43,768 bases of DNA, from contig NXFV01000305.1 in assembly GCA_002803225.1 (NCBI GenBank), positions 1 through 43,768 of the forward strand. The letters run 5' to 3'. Positions 32,578 to 43,744 of this stretch are shown here, in pieces. The notes beneath the pieces are model-generated. The model saw only the letters and a list, made by a program, of their open reading frames with translations. It ran no database searches and was not told where the DNA came from. Source of the DNA: Gamarada debralockiae. Lineage: Eukaryota; Ascomycota; Leotiomycetes; Helotiales; Hyphodiscaceae. Position 1 is the stretch's first letter. Each line of letters opens with the position of its first letter. The translations under genes and the position numbers were made by a program.

Positions 32578-34185
32578 ATGGATTTCGAAGTTGATATGGA
32601 GGCGGCGCGATCTCGATTACTCTCCATCAGGCCACAAATCGAGAAGATGCGTTTGGCGGCAGGCACAGTTGGCCTCTCCTATGGAGTAATGCTTCGCGGA
32701 AAACTGGTGCTGGTGGATAACTTTGGCTACCGTGATCTGGAGAAAGAGATCCCGCCCAACGAAGAAACCATTTTCCCCATCTGCTCAATGACAAAAGGGC
32801 TCGTTACTTCTCTATTAGGCATGCTTGTCGAAGAAGGGAAGCTCAATTTCGACGACCTAGTCCGCGATCTTCTGCCATCATATAATCCATCCACCCAAGA
32901 CCTGAAGGACTCCGCGAGGCTCAGCGATTGGCTCTCGATGCAGTCTGGCACAGAGCCGTATCAAGTCTGGTTTCAATCCCAAAACAACATCATTTTCCCG
33001 AAGTCAGATGCTGTGAAGATTATTAACAGTCTTCAACCAGAGTCCCATCTTCGGACGAAGTTCGATTACAGCAACTGGGGTTATGAGATCGCGGCCCAGA
33101 TCATTAACGAGCTCACGAACGAAACATGGGATTCTTTGCTTCATACTCGAATTTTCGAGCCTCTGGGGCTCAACCGGATAGATGCTCGAGGCGATCTCAG
33201 TGGCTTCGATAATGTTACTGAAGCTTACACCGTTCTGGACGACGGAACTCCGGTTCGCATTCCTCGAACTCCAATCTCAGGCACAACAATACTGGGAGCA
33301 GGAGGGGGCGTTCATGGTTGTGTCAAGGATCTCCTAGGCTTGTATCAAGAAATCCTTAAGGCTTGCATTGACCAATTCAAGACCTGCAAGACGTCGACCG
33401 AGGGATCCATATTCAAGCGTCTCACCACCACAATGTCAGCTCATAGTCGCCTCCCTGGACCGAGCTTCCGCGAGTCTACATACGGACTGGGTTGGCTACG
33501 TACTGAGCTTCCAAACCAGATGTGCAAAATCAGTCCCAACTTATTTGTTGTGGGAGACGAACCAATTCTTGGCGAAGGCTCACCATCTCAGTTGCTTATT
33601 GCACATTATGGGAGCATGCCTGGGGCTTATTGTGGTGTCAATCTTTTCCCCGAGACGAATAGTCTAATTGTTCTTCTCACCAATTCGACGCCTATGTGCG
33701 ATATGGCCGACTGGACCATTCAATTGATCACGCAGACACTGTTCGACTTCCCCGTTAAGAATGACTACGTGGAGTGGGTGCAGAAGACCGTTGACCAAGA
33801 ACGGTTGTGGTACAGCAGGACAGCTTCGGAGTTGGAAGGGAAAAGGACACCTGGAACCGGACCAAGACCTTTGAACCGGTATGTCGGCGACTATCTCAAT
33901 GAGGCTGGCTTTTTCAAGATCGCCGTGTCAGTAAAGGGCGAAGAGTTGCATATGAGGTTTCAGGATCTGGAGGAAGAAGTTTACGTACTGAATCACTATG
34001 AGAAGGACACTTTTTGTTGGCTCCAACCACGGGATAAGTTAGTGAGCCGGGGCAGGTGGATTCTCCAGAAACCCGAATACTACTTGATTCGTTTTGACGA
34101 GGGCGAAGGACGGGACATAGATCGCTTTATTTGGGTGAATGATCCCGGCATCCCTCGAGGGGAAACGTTCGTGAAGAAAAAATAG
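32578..34185 (+). CDS. Class C beta-lactamase/transpeptidase-like serine hydrolase
   Basis: A single-exon ORF of 535 residues. The reading frame is open further upstream, but ATG 32578 begins where family-like sequence begins. It has S-M-T-K (Ser70, Lys73; the SxxK catalytic pair), Y-S-N-W-G-Y-E (the YxN motif), and H-Y-G-S-M-P-G (the HxG/KTG-like motif). A C-terminal region of about 130 residues (from P-R-P-L-N-R-Y-V-G-D-Y) resembles the lipocalin-like tail of fungal members. No signal peptide is visible. Fungal relatives act as esterases, acyltransferases or lactam hydrolases on small molecules. The substrate is unknown. All catalytic residues are present and it is probably functional. Confidence 0.88.
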   Translation: MDFEVDMEAARSRLLSIRPQIEKMRLAAGTVGLSYGVMLRGKLVLVDNFGYRDLEKEIPPNEETIFPICSMTKGLVTSLLGMLVEEGKLNFDDLVRDLLPSYNPSTQDLKDSARLSDWLSMQSGTEPYQVWFQSQNNIIFPKSDAVKIINSLQPESHLRTKFDYSNWGYEIAAQIINELTNETWDSLLHTRIFEPLGLNRIDARGDLSGFDNVTEAYTVLDDGTPVRIPRTPISGTTILGAGGGVHGCVKDLLGLYQEILKACIDQFKTCKTSTEGSIFKRLTTTMSAHSRLPGPSFRESTYGLGWLRTELPNQMCKISPNLFVVGDEPILGEGSPSQLLIAHYGSMPGAYCGVNLFPETNSLIVLLTNSTPMCDMADWTIQLITQTLFDFPVKNDYVEWVQKTVDQERLWYSRTASELEGKRTPGTGPRPLNRYVGDYLNEAGFFKIAVSVKGEELHMRFQDLEEEVYVLNHYEKDTFCWLQPRDKLVSRGRWILQKPEYYLIRFDEGEGRDIDRFIWVNDPGIPRGETFVKKK

Positions 34186-34898
34186 ATCAAATGAAACAAT
34201 TCGGCAGTGGAGCCGTGGTAGGTTTCTTTCAGGCCATGGAAATTTCTAATAAGCAGAGTGTCTATCTCCTTACGGCGAGTTCTTTGGGCCTGCAAGTTTG
34301 TTCAGGGCGGAATCTCAGATTGTAAACAATTGAAAGAAAGTCAATGGGACCAATATTAGCGGGCCCTAATGAGCTTTGCAACAGTGAAATGAACCAACCT
34401 GTTCAGGAGCCGGGATCCAGATCAATTTCAGAACATTGGCAGTCGTTGCGTCCAGGCTCTTCCTTTATCCTCTCCGGCATACTCCTACTTCAAACTTTTA
34501 TATTCTAAACCGAGTACTAGCATTCTCTACTCATTGTCTTTGAGCTTCGAAGCTCTCTCCCTCGACCACTTCTGTATTAGACAGTGGAGTGTCTAGTGAC
34601 GGTACGAAACTTTACAGATAGCCGCCCTTCTCCCGCCCGGGCGGAATGGCAAAGTACCCAAAAGAGGTAGTATAATACGAACGAGCCAATCAGGTTCATT
34701 TATCATGCGGACACCAACGAGGATTTCCTGATTCCGGAAATCTGCTACGAAAGAGCCAATTCTGTGGCGCTTGCCAGTGTTACACATTCGGGGAGAAGGG
34801 GTCGAAATGCTACTTTCGAGTCACTAGGTATATATACACCACTAGACGACGCTCCAGGATATCGCCTCTCAAGTACGGCCAGCCCCAGCGTCTCCATC
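34186..34898. promoter_or_regulatory. Intergenic with TATA box of the next gene
   Basis: No gene seen. TATATATA at 34829-34836 lies about 65 nt before the ATG at 34899 and argues for that start over the earlier in-frame codons. Confidence 0.45.
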
Positions 34899-35674
34899 AT
34901 GCCAAAACTTCAAAGGGGATTTCTTGGGTTTCTAGCCATATCCAACTCATGCGAACTAGTCCTTGGGAAGCAGCCAGAACCTAGCACAGGATTTCCACCA
35001 AACCTCGTCGAGTTCTCGTCGCCATTTCAGCAGCCAACACCTCCGCCAGTCAACAATGAGTTCAAGGCGAGCTGGATTCAACACAAGTGGTAAGATACTG
35101 GTGTCAAAGTTATGCTGAAGTCACTGACAAGACTGCAGGAACGTCAACGTCTCCCACATTAGTGCTGGATTTCTATACAACTCCCCCACGGCGGGAAAGG
35201 TCCGCGTCGACGAGTCTTACGATATGAACATTGCGTCTTCTATCTTCGATTACACCAATATCTCAGCAAATGGGTTGATTTCAAATATCATGTATTCATT
35301 TACTCCGTCGATAGCTTCTCCACCCAGAATTTTCAGCGGCTACGTCAACCCAAATTTTCCGCTCTTCACACCAGATATACTGGAGACCAACAGTGCTGTT
35401 TTCACAGATTTAACTCATCTTGCGAAAAATGGGCAAGTGGCATCTGTAAGTACTTCGTTTATTACTTGAATCCTTAGGCATTTGCTGATCTATAATAAAC
35501 CCAGTGGTCCTTTCTGTACCAAAACTCGATTCCAGTAATTGTCTTTTTGACCGATTGTAATACGGTAGCTGGGTATGATTATTTGCTCCCGAGCTACGGA
35601 CTAGAGTTATGACGGAGTTCTTCGATATTGAAGTAGGATCGGTACCGGATGAGGTGTTCGAGCTTCCGTCTTAG
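34899..35674 (+). pseudogene. Small secreted protein of unknown family, C-terminus frameshifted
   Basis: Exons 34899-35089, 35139-35445 and 35505 onward have good splice sites. The N-terminus (M-P-K-L-Q-R-G-F-L-G-F-L-A-I) is a weak signal peptide. The mature part has W-I-Q-H-K-W-N, G-F-L-Y-N-S-P, a K-V-R-V-D-E-S-Y-D stretch, F-D-Y-T-N, and C-N-T-V-A-G-Y-D-Y. I know this style as a fungal secreted family without assigned function. In frame, the protein ends early at TGA 35610-35612. A different frame continues smoothly after about 35583 (P-E-L-R-T-R-V-M-T-E-F-F-D-I-E-V) to TAG 35672-35674, which points to loss of one T in a T run. It may be a pseudogene, a truncated allele or an assembly error. 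Confidence 0.65.
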
Positions 35675-36508
35675 GTTTTGGTAGAAAAAATTTTCATTGT
35701 CGTAGGAAAGTGGTCCTGAGAGCTTTATTTTTGCGCAGTCTGTAGTGTAGAAATGTTAGCTGATTCGTTGATCTTCAAAGTTGTCTCCAAAAAAAAAAAA
35801 AGGATTTTTTTCTCCCCAGAAAAATTAAGAGGGGAAATGCATGAAAGCTTCAGATGCGAGATCATGATTGGTTCCTTCGTATAAAGTACCTGAAGCGAAC
35901 GGGTATTTAAGCTTAATCTGGACGCTAATTAAGACAGCAGCCGAGAAAGAGCGTTCAAACATAACAGTAAGCGGAGTGGGGCAGTTCAAGGCCAACCGCG
36001 TCAAAGCGGGACGGCAAGCCTATCAGTCAAAGCTTCAAGGCCCTGTCTCGGCCACTGACCTCGGAGTCGGCACGGAATAAAACATTCTTAGAGGAAGCCT
36101 GGACTCGGTCTCTTCTGCAAGTTACAACCGAAGTTCCTTGTGATGACATTTACTCGTACCGCTGCCCAAATTGGGAAATTGAATACGTATGGGCCATTCA
36201 TGAGCCGCCCGAGCAAAACACCTGCTACAGTACTAGTCTAATTGGAAACTCATTGAGCCTTAGATCAGGCTTCAAGTAAATCCCCATTCTCGAGTTTCTT
36301 ATCTGCACACTCATATAGAGGCATCTCTCTTTTCAGTAGGACTCGTCGCATTAACTCGTTTGAAAGCTGCATTTTCAGAGGGTACTTCATCTGATAAGAA
36401 CAGTTTTAATCCTGTAGCTCTTACCAGGACGCCTCATTTATATTGATAATATTCAACCTCCTCAGATAGATCTATTCATTCCTTTGTTACATCAGCCGGT
36501 TGTTAAAA
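35675..36508. other. Intergenic
   Basis: Contains a 12-13 base poly-A followed closely by a T-rich run (35789-35812), which could form a hairpin. No gene seen. Confidence 0.5.
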
Positions 36509-37486
36509 ATGTCGAATTCATCGGTCCCTTACTACCGCTGCACACTCGACACCTATCCAGTATCGCAAGCCCAAGTATATTACGTGCCTACGCTTTTCGG
36601 AAACGCTTTCTACATCGCCATCTTCACGCTGCTAATAGGTCTCCAGATCTTCCAAGGCATTTACTATCGAACATGGACTTTCATGCTAGCTATAATTGGA
36701 GGCTTGGTACTAGGAATCATCGGCTATGCCAGTAGAGTGAAAATGCACCATAACCCCTTTCAATTCAATTCCTTTTTGATATAAGTCACCACGGCCGATG
36801 CTCTGAACTAGATGCTCATTCTGATAGCTATCTGATTAATCTCACCATCGGTCCCACCTTCCTATCAGCCGCGATCTATCTATGCCTCGCTCGTATAGTC
36901 GTGGTATATGGTGAAGAGAATTCGCGATTTCGCCCTCGTACCTACACCCTTACATTCATAGTCTGCGACTTGGTTTCCTTGGTCCTGCAAGCAGCTGGGG
37001 GAGCACTCGCTGATCTCGCAACGACCAGCAAATTCGAGATGACAGGCATGCAAGTTATGGTTGCTGGGCTCTCATTCCAGGTTGCAAGTCTGGCAATTTT
37101 TGCAATTTTGTGCGCCGATTTTGCGTGGAGAGTGACCAAGAATATGGCGCTTGCTCCTTCGATTCAGAGCCGTACATTCAAATTGTTCCTTTACGGTACG
37201 ACACCAGGTATCTTCATTTCGTGTAGTAGAACATTGTACTAATATTATATATAGCCGTCATATTGCGACTCTTTCATTCTTCATTCGCTCATGTTTTCGT
37301 GTGGCGGAATTGAGCGGTGGATTCGACAGCGCCTTGGCGAATGATCAGATCACTTTTATGATTCTTGAAGGCGCGATGATTGTCTCTGCTTCCCTTTGCT
37401 TGACCTTGCTTCATCCGGGAAAAGCTTTTGGAGGTGGCTGGAGAAATTCAGGATACAAATTCTGTACTGGGGATGTGAAGAATTGA
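36509..37486 (+). pseudogene. RTA1-family membrane protein, lost splice donor and frameshift
   Basis: Three exons can be placed: 36509-36780, 36828-37195, 37255-37486. The family sequence is clear: N-terminal Y-Y-V-P-T-L-F-G-N-A, G-Y-A-S-R-V, then T-I-G-P-T-F-L-S-A-A-I-Y-L-C-L-A-R-I, and late R-V-A-E-L-S-G-G-F-D with I-L-E-G-A-M-I-V. Seven hydrophobic segments are expected. RTA1-type proteins are linked to lipid translocation and drug resistance in fungi. Intron 1 (36781-36827) joins the exons in phase only if it begins ATAAGT, so the G of GTAAGT seems changed to A. Exon 3 needs one extra base near 37261 to follow exon 2. Two lesions make a functional full-length protein unlikely. Confidence 0.75.
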
Positions 37487-37760
37487 GTGGGAAGGGCTAT
37501 GATTAGAGAAGTTTTGCTGGAGCAGAGGATTTGATGCTAGAGTTATACGATTTAACGATTGGAAAGGAGCTTATTATATGGCGATTTACTCAGCCCTACT
37601 GCACACAAACCCAGCGTTGTCACGGCCTTGTCCCACTCGTCTCCTAATTCTTCGCAAGCATTTCCAGTTGTGCAATGTTTGCCCTCTCAATCGTAGCCCA
37701 CGTCTCTTGTAATATAGCCTAGGCTAAGAATTCAGGTTGCTTGTGATGAATCCAAGCAGC
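37487..37760. other. Short convergent gap
   Basis: Downstream regions of the RTA1-type pseudogene and the phosphatase gene. Nothing else seen. Confidence 0.5.
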
Positions 37761-39682
37761 TTACTGTACAACAAATTGCTCAGTGTGGGCCTTGTACAAT
37801 ACCGACGTATCTAGCACTGCACCAGTTGAAGACCTGATAAAGTCAACCTGTAGATTATTACTGTCCAAGAAGGTCACCGTCGCATAACTGAAATCATCAG
37901 CGTAGGCAAAAGCGTTAAATGAGACGTTGCTGCCAACGGAGCTCAGACCCTCAATATTGCCTGCGCCGCCCGCCACGATGTACATGGGAGCTTTGGGATC
38001 GTTCATGCCGTTTGGGTCGGCGATGCTGTTATTGACGGGCTGGAATCTCTGGGAATTGTGCACGTGGCCGAAGATGGCCAGGTCGACGCCGTACTTGTAC
38101 AAGAGAGGTTCGAAGGCAGTTTGGCACGAGCTGCAGATGTTGCTACTCCCCCCGGTCGAGTACCAGGGACGGTGACCCCCGACGACCACCCAGGGGGTGA
38201 CGGTGCGGTCAACAGAAGCGAGGTCGGCCTCGAGGAATTCCAGCTGCTGGTTTGTGGCGCCGAATGGGCCGCTGTCTAAGCCGGCAGATCCCCCTGGTCC
38301 ATCTGGTGCATCGGAAAAGTCAGTCTCGGTGTCGAACATAACGACATGGACCATGCCGTATTCGAACGAATACCAGAACGGAGGCTTCGCCAGCACCTGG
38401 GCCTTGTTAGCGTTAACCCTGGCGGCGCTATTAGATGATGTTGACGAGAAAGCGGTGGGCATCTGTAAAATCTTAGAGTCAGTATATACTTGATATAGAA
38501 AGAAGGATAAGCTGAAGGGGCCTTGGGAAGTTCGAGACGCATCCTACTCAAAAGGCGCCCTTTTCAGAGTAGAACTTTGCGGTAGAAATAGCAAAATGCC
38601 TTGAAATAGAGACCAAATCACTCCAAAAATTTACTCACCGTCTGTCCAAATCTGTTCATAAAGTCGGTGAAGTTCTTCTGGCCAGCAGGGCAAAGAAATG
38701 TAGTGTAGTCAATTTCTTCACAGTCGGCCTCATGATTACCGGGACTGGCCATGTATGCCTTTCGACTAGCAATGGGGGCAAGTTGGTCGTAGAATTGCTC
38801 CAAGATGGCCTCGTAAGCATCCACGCCATCGAATAGGTTTTTGGGCCTGAGGTACCAATCATCAGCGTACGCAAAGTCGCCAGGATGGACAACGAGCTCT
38901 TTGAAGATTTCAGAGTCAGCAGTTGCTCGATCACGAAGGAAGACAGAGTCAAGCGAGGTATTATGAGTTCCGAAACATGTCTTTAAAGACAACTTCTTTG
39001 AGACGGAATATACTCATAAGGCTCGCAATTTCGGACAAAAGAGGAAATGGATTGCCCTGAGAAATATATACCGTAGTCGTCAATGTTATCAGCAAGGCGG
39101 CCAATGGTTGTGTGATTAAGCGATGGGATAATTGAGGGTATGGTATCCCTCTTGGTCTGGTCCATTTCGATGGTGTAGCCATCAGCTCCATAGACTCCCA
39201 AGTCAATAACAACGCTCATTGCGAAGGACGTCTTGTCACCAGCAACCCGAGGGCTGACAAAGTGCTCGACGCTGGAATTGGTCGACACTATCTTGTAGTA
39301 ATAAGTCGTGGCTGGCGTCAGGCCGGTGAGCGTAACTGCGTTAGAATAGGTCCGTGAAGTATCATACGTGGCTGACGACGTCGAGCAGGCTTCTGAAGTA
39401 AGGGCATCGCTGGAGGTGCCATACTGAACGCAAGATTGCGTCAATTTCTCGTATGTGTTCCAGCCAACAGAAATGGCTGAAGAAAGTAACAGTATCACAT
39501 CAGTATGGTGCCAGCAAGCTTGGTGATAGCGGAGGCACAAACTCACCATTGGGGCCGTTTATAGCAATTCGCTGCTGGACAGGGGTTGTTAAGTCAGCAG
39601 GGATAGGGGGATAGCTTGCCGAGGCCATTACGCCAGCAGCCAAGATTGGCAGCCCTTTGACCAGAGTGAAGAAGGTATCCAT
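37761..39682 (-). CDS. Secreted purple acid phosphatase (metallophosphoesterase)
   Basis: Four exons on the minus strand: 39682-39547, 39476-39072, 38898-38639, 38462-37761. They total 1503 nt, or 500 residues. The N-terminus has a signal peptide (L-P-I-L-A-A-G-V-M-A-S-A). A fibronectin-like N-terminal domain (I-S-V-G-W-N-T ... T-Y-Y-Y-K-I) is followed by the five metal-binding blocks: D-L-G-V-Y-G, G-D-F-A-Y (Asp188, Tyr191), G-N-H-E, V-V-G-G-H-R and G-H-V-H. Tyr191 is the residue that gives the Fe charge-transfer colour in this family. It hydrolyses phosphomonoesters outside the cell, typically in phosphate scavenging. Two introns are long for this window (173 and 176 nt). Confidence 0.92.
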
Positions 39683-40295
39683 GATGCAAAAACTACGAGG
39701 AGGCAGAAGCAGATAGCGAAATGCAACAGATCAAAGCTGACATCCACTGTATTTATCTCTCACAGAAAAACCGAAGATAGCTGACGAACACGATCCACGT
39801 GCCCTGGGAGCTGCGTAGAAAGTACATTGTTAGGTACCTTATCCCACATGCATGTCCCTGCCTAGCTGCATCGACGAGTATTTCTATAGCTCGTGGGATA
39901 ACGATTGGGCAACTGTCGAAGGTAAAATTTCGGTAAAATTTCAACCTTCTTATTCCAGTTTAAGTACTTGCTTTGACAGCGAAAGCGGGAATGAGAACGG
40001 CCTACAAAAATAAGACCAGTGATCCTTGCCACAGTTCTCATGCCAAGATAAGAAGCTGGTTCCAATTGCGGGGACTATCAAAGCTAATGATTTGACTGGC
40101 TTTTTTTTTTAATAATTATACCCGTCGCGCCTATCACGTGCTGCCTCGGCATTAGCAGGGGGCCATTATCATTAGGGCGACGCTACAATTCGGACTGCTT
40201 CGGTTTGCAGTACACAGTTTCTGCAAAATACAACTGTATACAATGCTGCAGCACATATTCCCTCCCATACTGCAATTTTGTGATAACACGCCAAC
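39683..40295. other. Intergenic
   Basis: Promoter of the phosphatase gene and a T tract (40102-40111). No gene seen. Confidence 0.5.
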
Positions 40296-41880
40296 TCAAA
40301 ACCTAATATCCTCCACCCACTCCACCAAACCCCCTTCTTTCCCACCTGGCCCCCAAACGCATGTCACTCTCTGAACCCTGCCCTCATAATCACACCGAGG
40401 AGAGATATAAATTCCATGAACACGGCACTCCTCTTCCGTAATAGGCACCACACAACCGCTCTCCTCAACCTCAATCACATACTGCGAAATCTTCTTAATT
40501 ACACGCGCATCCCACATCCCTTCCCTCTGGGGCTCTACGCGAGATAGCAAATAGGTCGCTTGGCAACGGAGAGTAGGAGAGCGGCATTTGATTGCTATGA
40601 AGTAGAGAGCGAAGATGAGGCCCATTTCAAGGGAGAAGGTGAGCGGTGAGCGAGAGGTTTTGGTGGCGGTTGGTGTAGAATAAGGGGGAGCGTCGTTTGA
40701 GGATAGGTAATGTGCTAATGAGCTAGTTGAGCCACGCGTTAAAGTTTGAGGAGTTAGATCGTTGACGAAGAACGTTACCAGCGAAATGACGGTTTTGAAC
40801 ATGTTGGTATAGGCATCAAATGCGGGTTCGATCCAGAAGCCATCTGATGGAGGAATCGTAGTTGAGTTCCAGATTACAGCGACGAGACTTGTCTACGAAG
40901 GAGGCGGATTATGCGAATGTCTTGTGGGGTTGGACTGGTTAACGTGCCAGTCATGAAGAGACCTATTTGGGAGATCCCTTGGTGGAGCTGGCTGCTAAGA
41001 AGAGCTCTTCGAGATTGTAGGTGTTGAAGCTGACTTCGGAGTTAACTCTGGTCCAATAGGTGTCAGAGAATCGATGAGTAGAGACATTAGAAATTGTCTG
41101 GCTTCTTCTATAGTGGAGAAAGTTTCTGGATATGAAGCCTTTAATACATGGCGGCTACCCGGCGGAGGTTGACGTCCAACTAGTGAGCCCTGTATACCGA
41201 GACGGGAAAAGACGTGAGCAAGGTTTTCGCTAATATCCAAAATCTCCGAAGGCTCAGTATGAGACCCTTAAGAGTGAAGAATACCTAAGCCGCTTTGGAG
41301 ATGATTTAATGCCACCCCTGTGTTTCCTCTCTTGAACTCCAGACAGATAAACAACAAGCAGGTCAACAGAATTACATGCTGAGAATGTCCATCTTGTAGA
41401 AGCCGGTCTTTGACAGAGTGTATGGCTTTGTTGTAGTGAAGGAAGAATTGCATGTGCGGCTCCGGGTGTGGTGGCTCGGTGTCTAGTATGTCATCCTGTT
41501 CGAGAGTTGCAATGGTTATTATCGCGCGGTAGACAGCAGGTTCTGAATGAGCTACTCTGAGCAATTGGATATTCCAGAAATCTGAATCGAAGTACACCCC
41601 CTAGGTTTGGAGCGAGATGGTGACGGAAGATCGTAAAGAAGTATTGTTCTGGTAGACTTGCAGGAAATACTTTGGCTGACGACGAGGCGTCTCCACCACA
41701 AGATGGCCGCCATTGCCTGAGTTAGAGCTCTGATACCTCTCGGGAGACTTTCTTCTGCTAGTGGCCGGCCTAGATTTTGGCGATGTGGAAGTTGAAGCCT
41801 TGCCTTTTGATTGAATTATTACGCTACGAAATTGAATGTTAGGTGGATATCCATCGCATACCCTTCCAGTACCTGTATGT
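40296..41880 (-). pseudogene. Zn2Cys6-type fungal transcription factor, decayed
   Basis: The body of a C6 transcription factor of the DUF3468 type reads on the minus strand in pieces. Near 41860 is the end of a Zn2Cys6-like cluster (T-G-R-V-C-D-G-Y-P-P), but the CxxC half is not readable upstream. Next is F-R-H-H-L-A-P-N-L-G-G (about 41620), then after a frameshift Y-F-D-S-D-F-W-N-I-Q-L-L-R (41595 on). A TAA stop at 41268-41270 interrupts L-G-I-L-H-S and the same frame continues (I-L-D-I-S-E-N-L-A). More frame changes occur near 41000-40850. The C-terminal part 40802-40296 (A-I-K-C-R-S-P-T-L-R, R-E-G-M-W-D-A-R-V) is intact. Several independent lesions point to a dead gene. The 5' limit is approximate. 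Confidence 0.7.
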
Positions 41881-42489
41881 TAAATTCCTCTGTTCGTAAA
41901 GTGTCCCTAATCAGGAATAGTGCCAGTTAGCGAGGCTCGGTTTTACAGGAACATGGCGACGGCTATGGCTATCTGCCGAAACGGTGTAACCGATGTGGCC
42001 CTGCCAATCCATCGGATTATATTTCCTGTACTGTAAGGTTGGTTGCGGGATGAGGATGTGTAGTCAAAAATTGCGGAAGGGGTTTTTTCACTCCGGTGAA
42101 ACAAGCCATTCTTCTTCCGGTTCGGTTTCCATGGCTCGAATGTATTTAGAGCGAGGGTCAGGGCCATTGTTTGAATTTTAACGGAACTATTGAATTATAA
42201 AATGGGCAATTCCTTAGTCGGTCACTGTTCATTCTTAAACACATTATCTTCGTGCACCACCTGAGATTTGGGTCACGTGGGAAATGCCTCCCTCCAAAGT
42301 ATGCCCGTTGTCGCTAGTGAATGCCACTGTCTTCATTTTACCTGCCCCCTTTCCCTTGTTCAAGTTTCAAATAAGCGAGAACCCCTCAACAAGCGGCAGC
42401 CCAAAAATACCATTCGCTCCTCCTAAGCAGATTTAATCTTCATCTTAATCTTCCCCTTTTCGTAAATATGTCTTCGAGCTCAATCACTC
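41881..42489. other. Degraded 5' region, nothing callable
   Basis: Should hold the first exon of the Zn2Cys6-type gene but no metal-binding half or start can be read. An ORF on minus 42167-41943 has no recognisable motif. Confidence 0.35.
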
Positions 42490-43740
42490 TCATCTCTCGT
42501 GACGCTCGAATCTCATTCGTTTTAGAAGGTGATCTTTGAGTTTGGCCAAGATATCATCGATAACAGTCTTCTCGTCTCTTTCTAACCTGCCGTAAGAAGC
42601 CAAGCTGTTTACCAAGAACTGATAGCGATCTACAAAAACAACTAAACCACCCTCGCTTTCAATATCTTTGTGAAGTTTGTACTTTATTTCGGTTGTATAG
42701 CTAGAGATAAGATTGCGGAGTTTGAAGCATATTTTTGATCGATTGTCTGTAGAATCTCGAGGGAGGTGACGCATCGCACGACCAATACGTGCCAAGAGGG
42801 TGCTATAAGGTCGTTCAGTTCCCATGGCAGCTCTTGATGCCTTAAACTCAGTTCAAGATAAATTATCCCCGTTTCTAATACCGTCAATAATTGAGGCGGT
42901 TGCAAGGTCGACCCACAAGAAAACTCCGTCAGCTTTCTGGGAAATATTTTCAACCAACTCAGCGATCTCCCAAGCGGTAGGGATATGGGATGCGTCCCTT
43001 CCAATTTTTCCAGGGACGTACGCTCTTATGTCCTCTCTAGTGAGCTCCTGAAGGTGAATTTGGAGGCAGTTGGAGAATGCGGTGTAGAAGATCCTCCATG
43101 GCCGACTGCTGACTACGCACTTGATGGTTTGCATAGCGAGAGCTTATTTATCAAGGCAAGAAGACAATCAAGATCTCCCTTAATTTCATCTAACCATCGA
43201 GAAAGACAAAAAGTTTCAGGGGAATTGTGTCTTGCTGGACAAGTGTGAAGAGCACCGTCAGCAGGCGTTTTTCTGTCCTTGCTGGAATCCCGGCAGCCAA
43301 GTCGGTACCACAAAGTTGTGTGAAAGCAGGACGAGCCCGAAGGATTTGAAAAATCATGGCTGACTTTTGAAGGGATGTTCCTGGTGACCAAAAGAAAAAC
43401 TCAACGATAAAGACTTCAGGAGGATTCGACCATAACGTGAGTGCGCTCTTCGTTCTCTCGTCCTCGGAAATGTATCTCATCAATGTGGACTTGCCGGAAC
43501 CAGCTTTTCCACATCTCCAGTAGATGCCGTCCTGTATCTCGAGCCATGTAAGGAGACTTGGGTGAGGTTGGACGGCGTCTTCATCGAATGCTTGACCATC
43601 AGTAGATTTTAACCTTTCAGCGGTTTATGAGCCTTCGACGGCTTCTGGCTCCCCTGCCAATTCTTCTTCTGCACCGAACTCTTCGTCCTCAGTGGATTCT
43701 GAGGCATCGTCAAATAAAAGGTCAAGGCCACCGGCACGGT
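42490..43740 (-). pseudogene. NACHT-domain (NLR-type) gene, truncated by contig end and frameshifted
   Basis: On the minus strand from the contig end: an acidic stretch, a stop (TAA near 43628), then I-Y-W-R-C-G-K-A-G-S-G-K-S-T (Walker A), F-V-F-L-D-G (Walker B) with a frameshift at once, then L-D-E-I-K-G-D-L, another frameshift near 43135, then C-V-V-S-S-R-P-W, a family mark after the NACHT core, and L-T-R-E-D-I-R-A-Y-V. A third frame change lies near 42850 before L-R-H-Q-E-L-P-W-E-L-N-D-L. The order matches fungal NACHT NTPases of the HET/NWD type. The N-terminal effector domain is outside the contig. At least three frame changes make it a relic. Confidence 0.7.
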
Positions 43741-43744
43741 GGAC

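Noticed and set aside
34764..34898. Upstream extension of the small secreted protein
   Set aside because: It would run through a TATATATA box and remove the signal peptide from the N-terminus.
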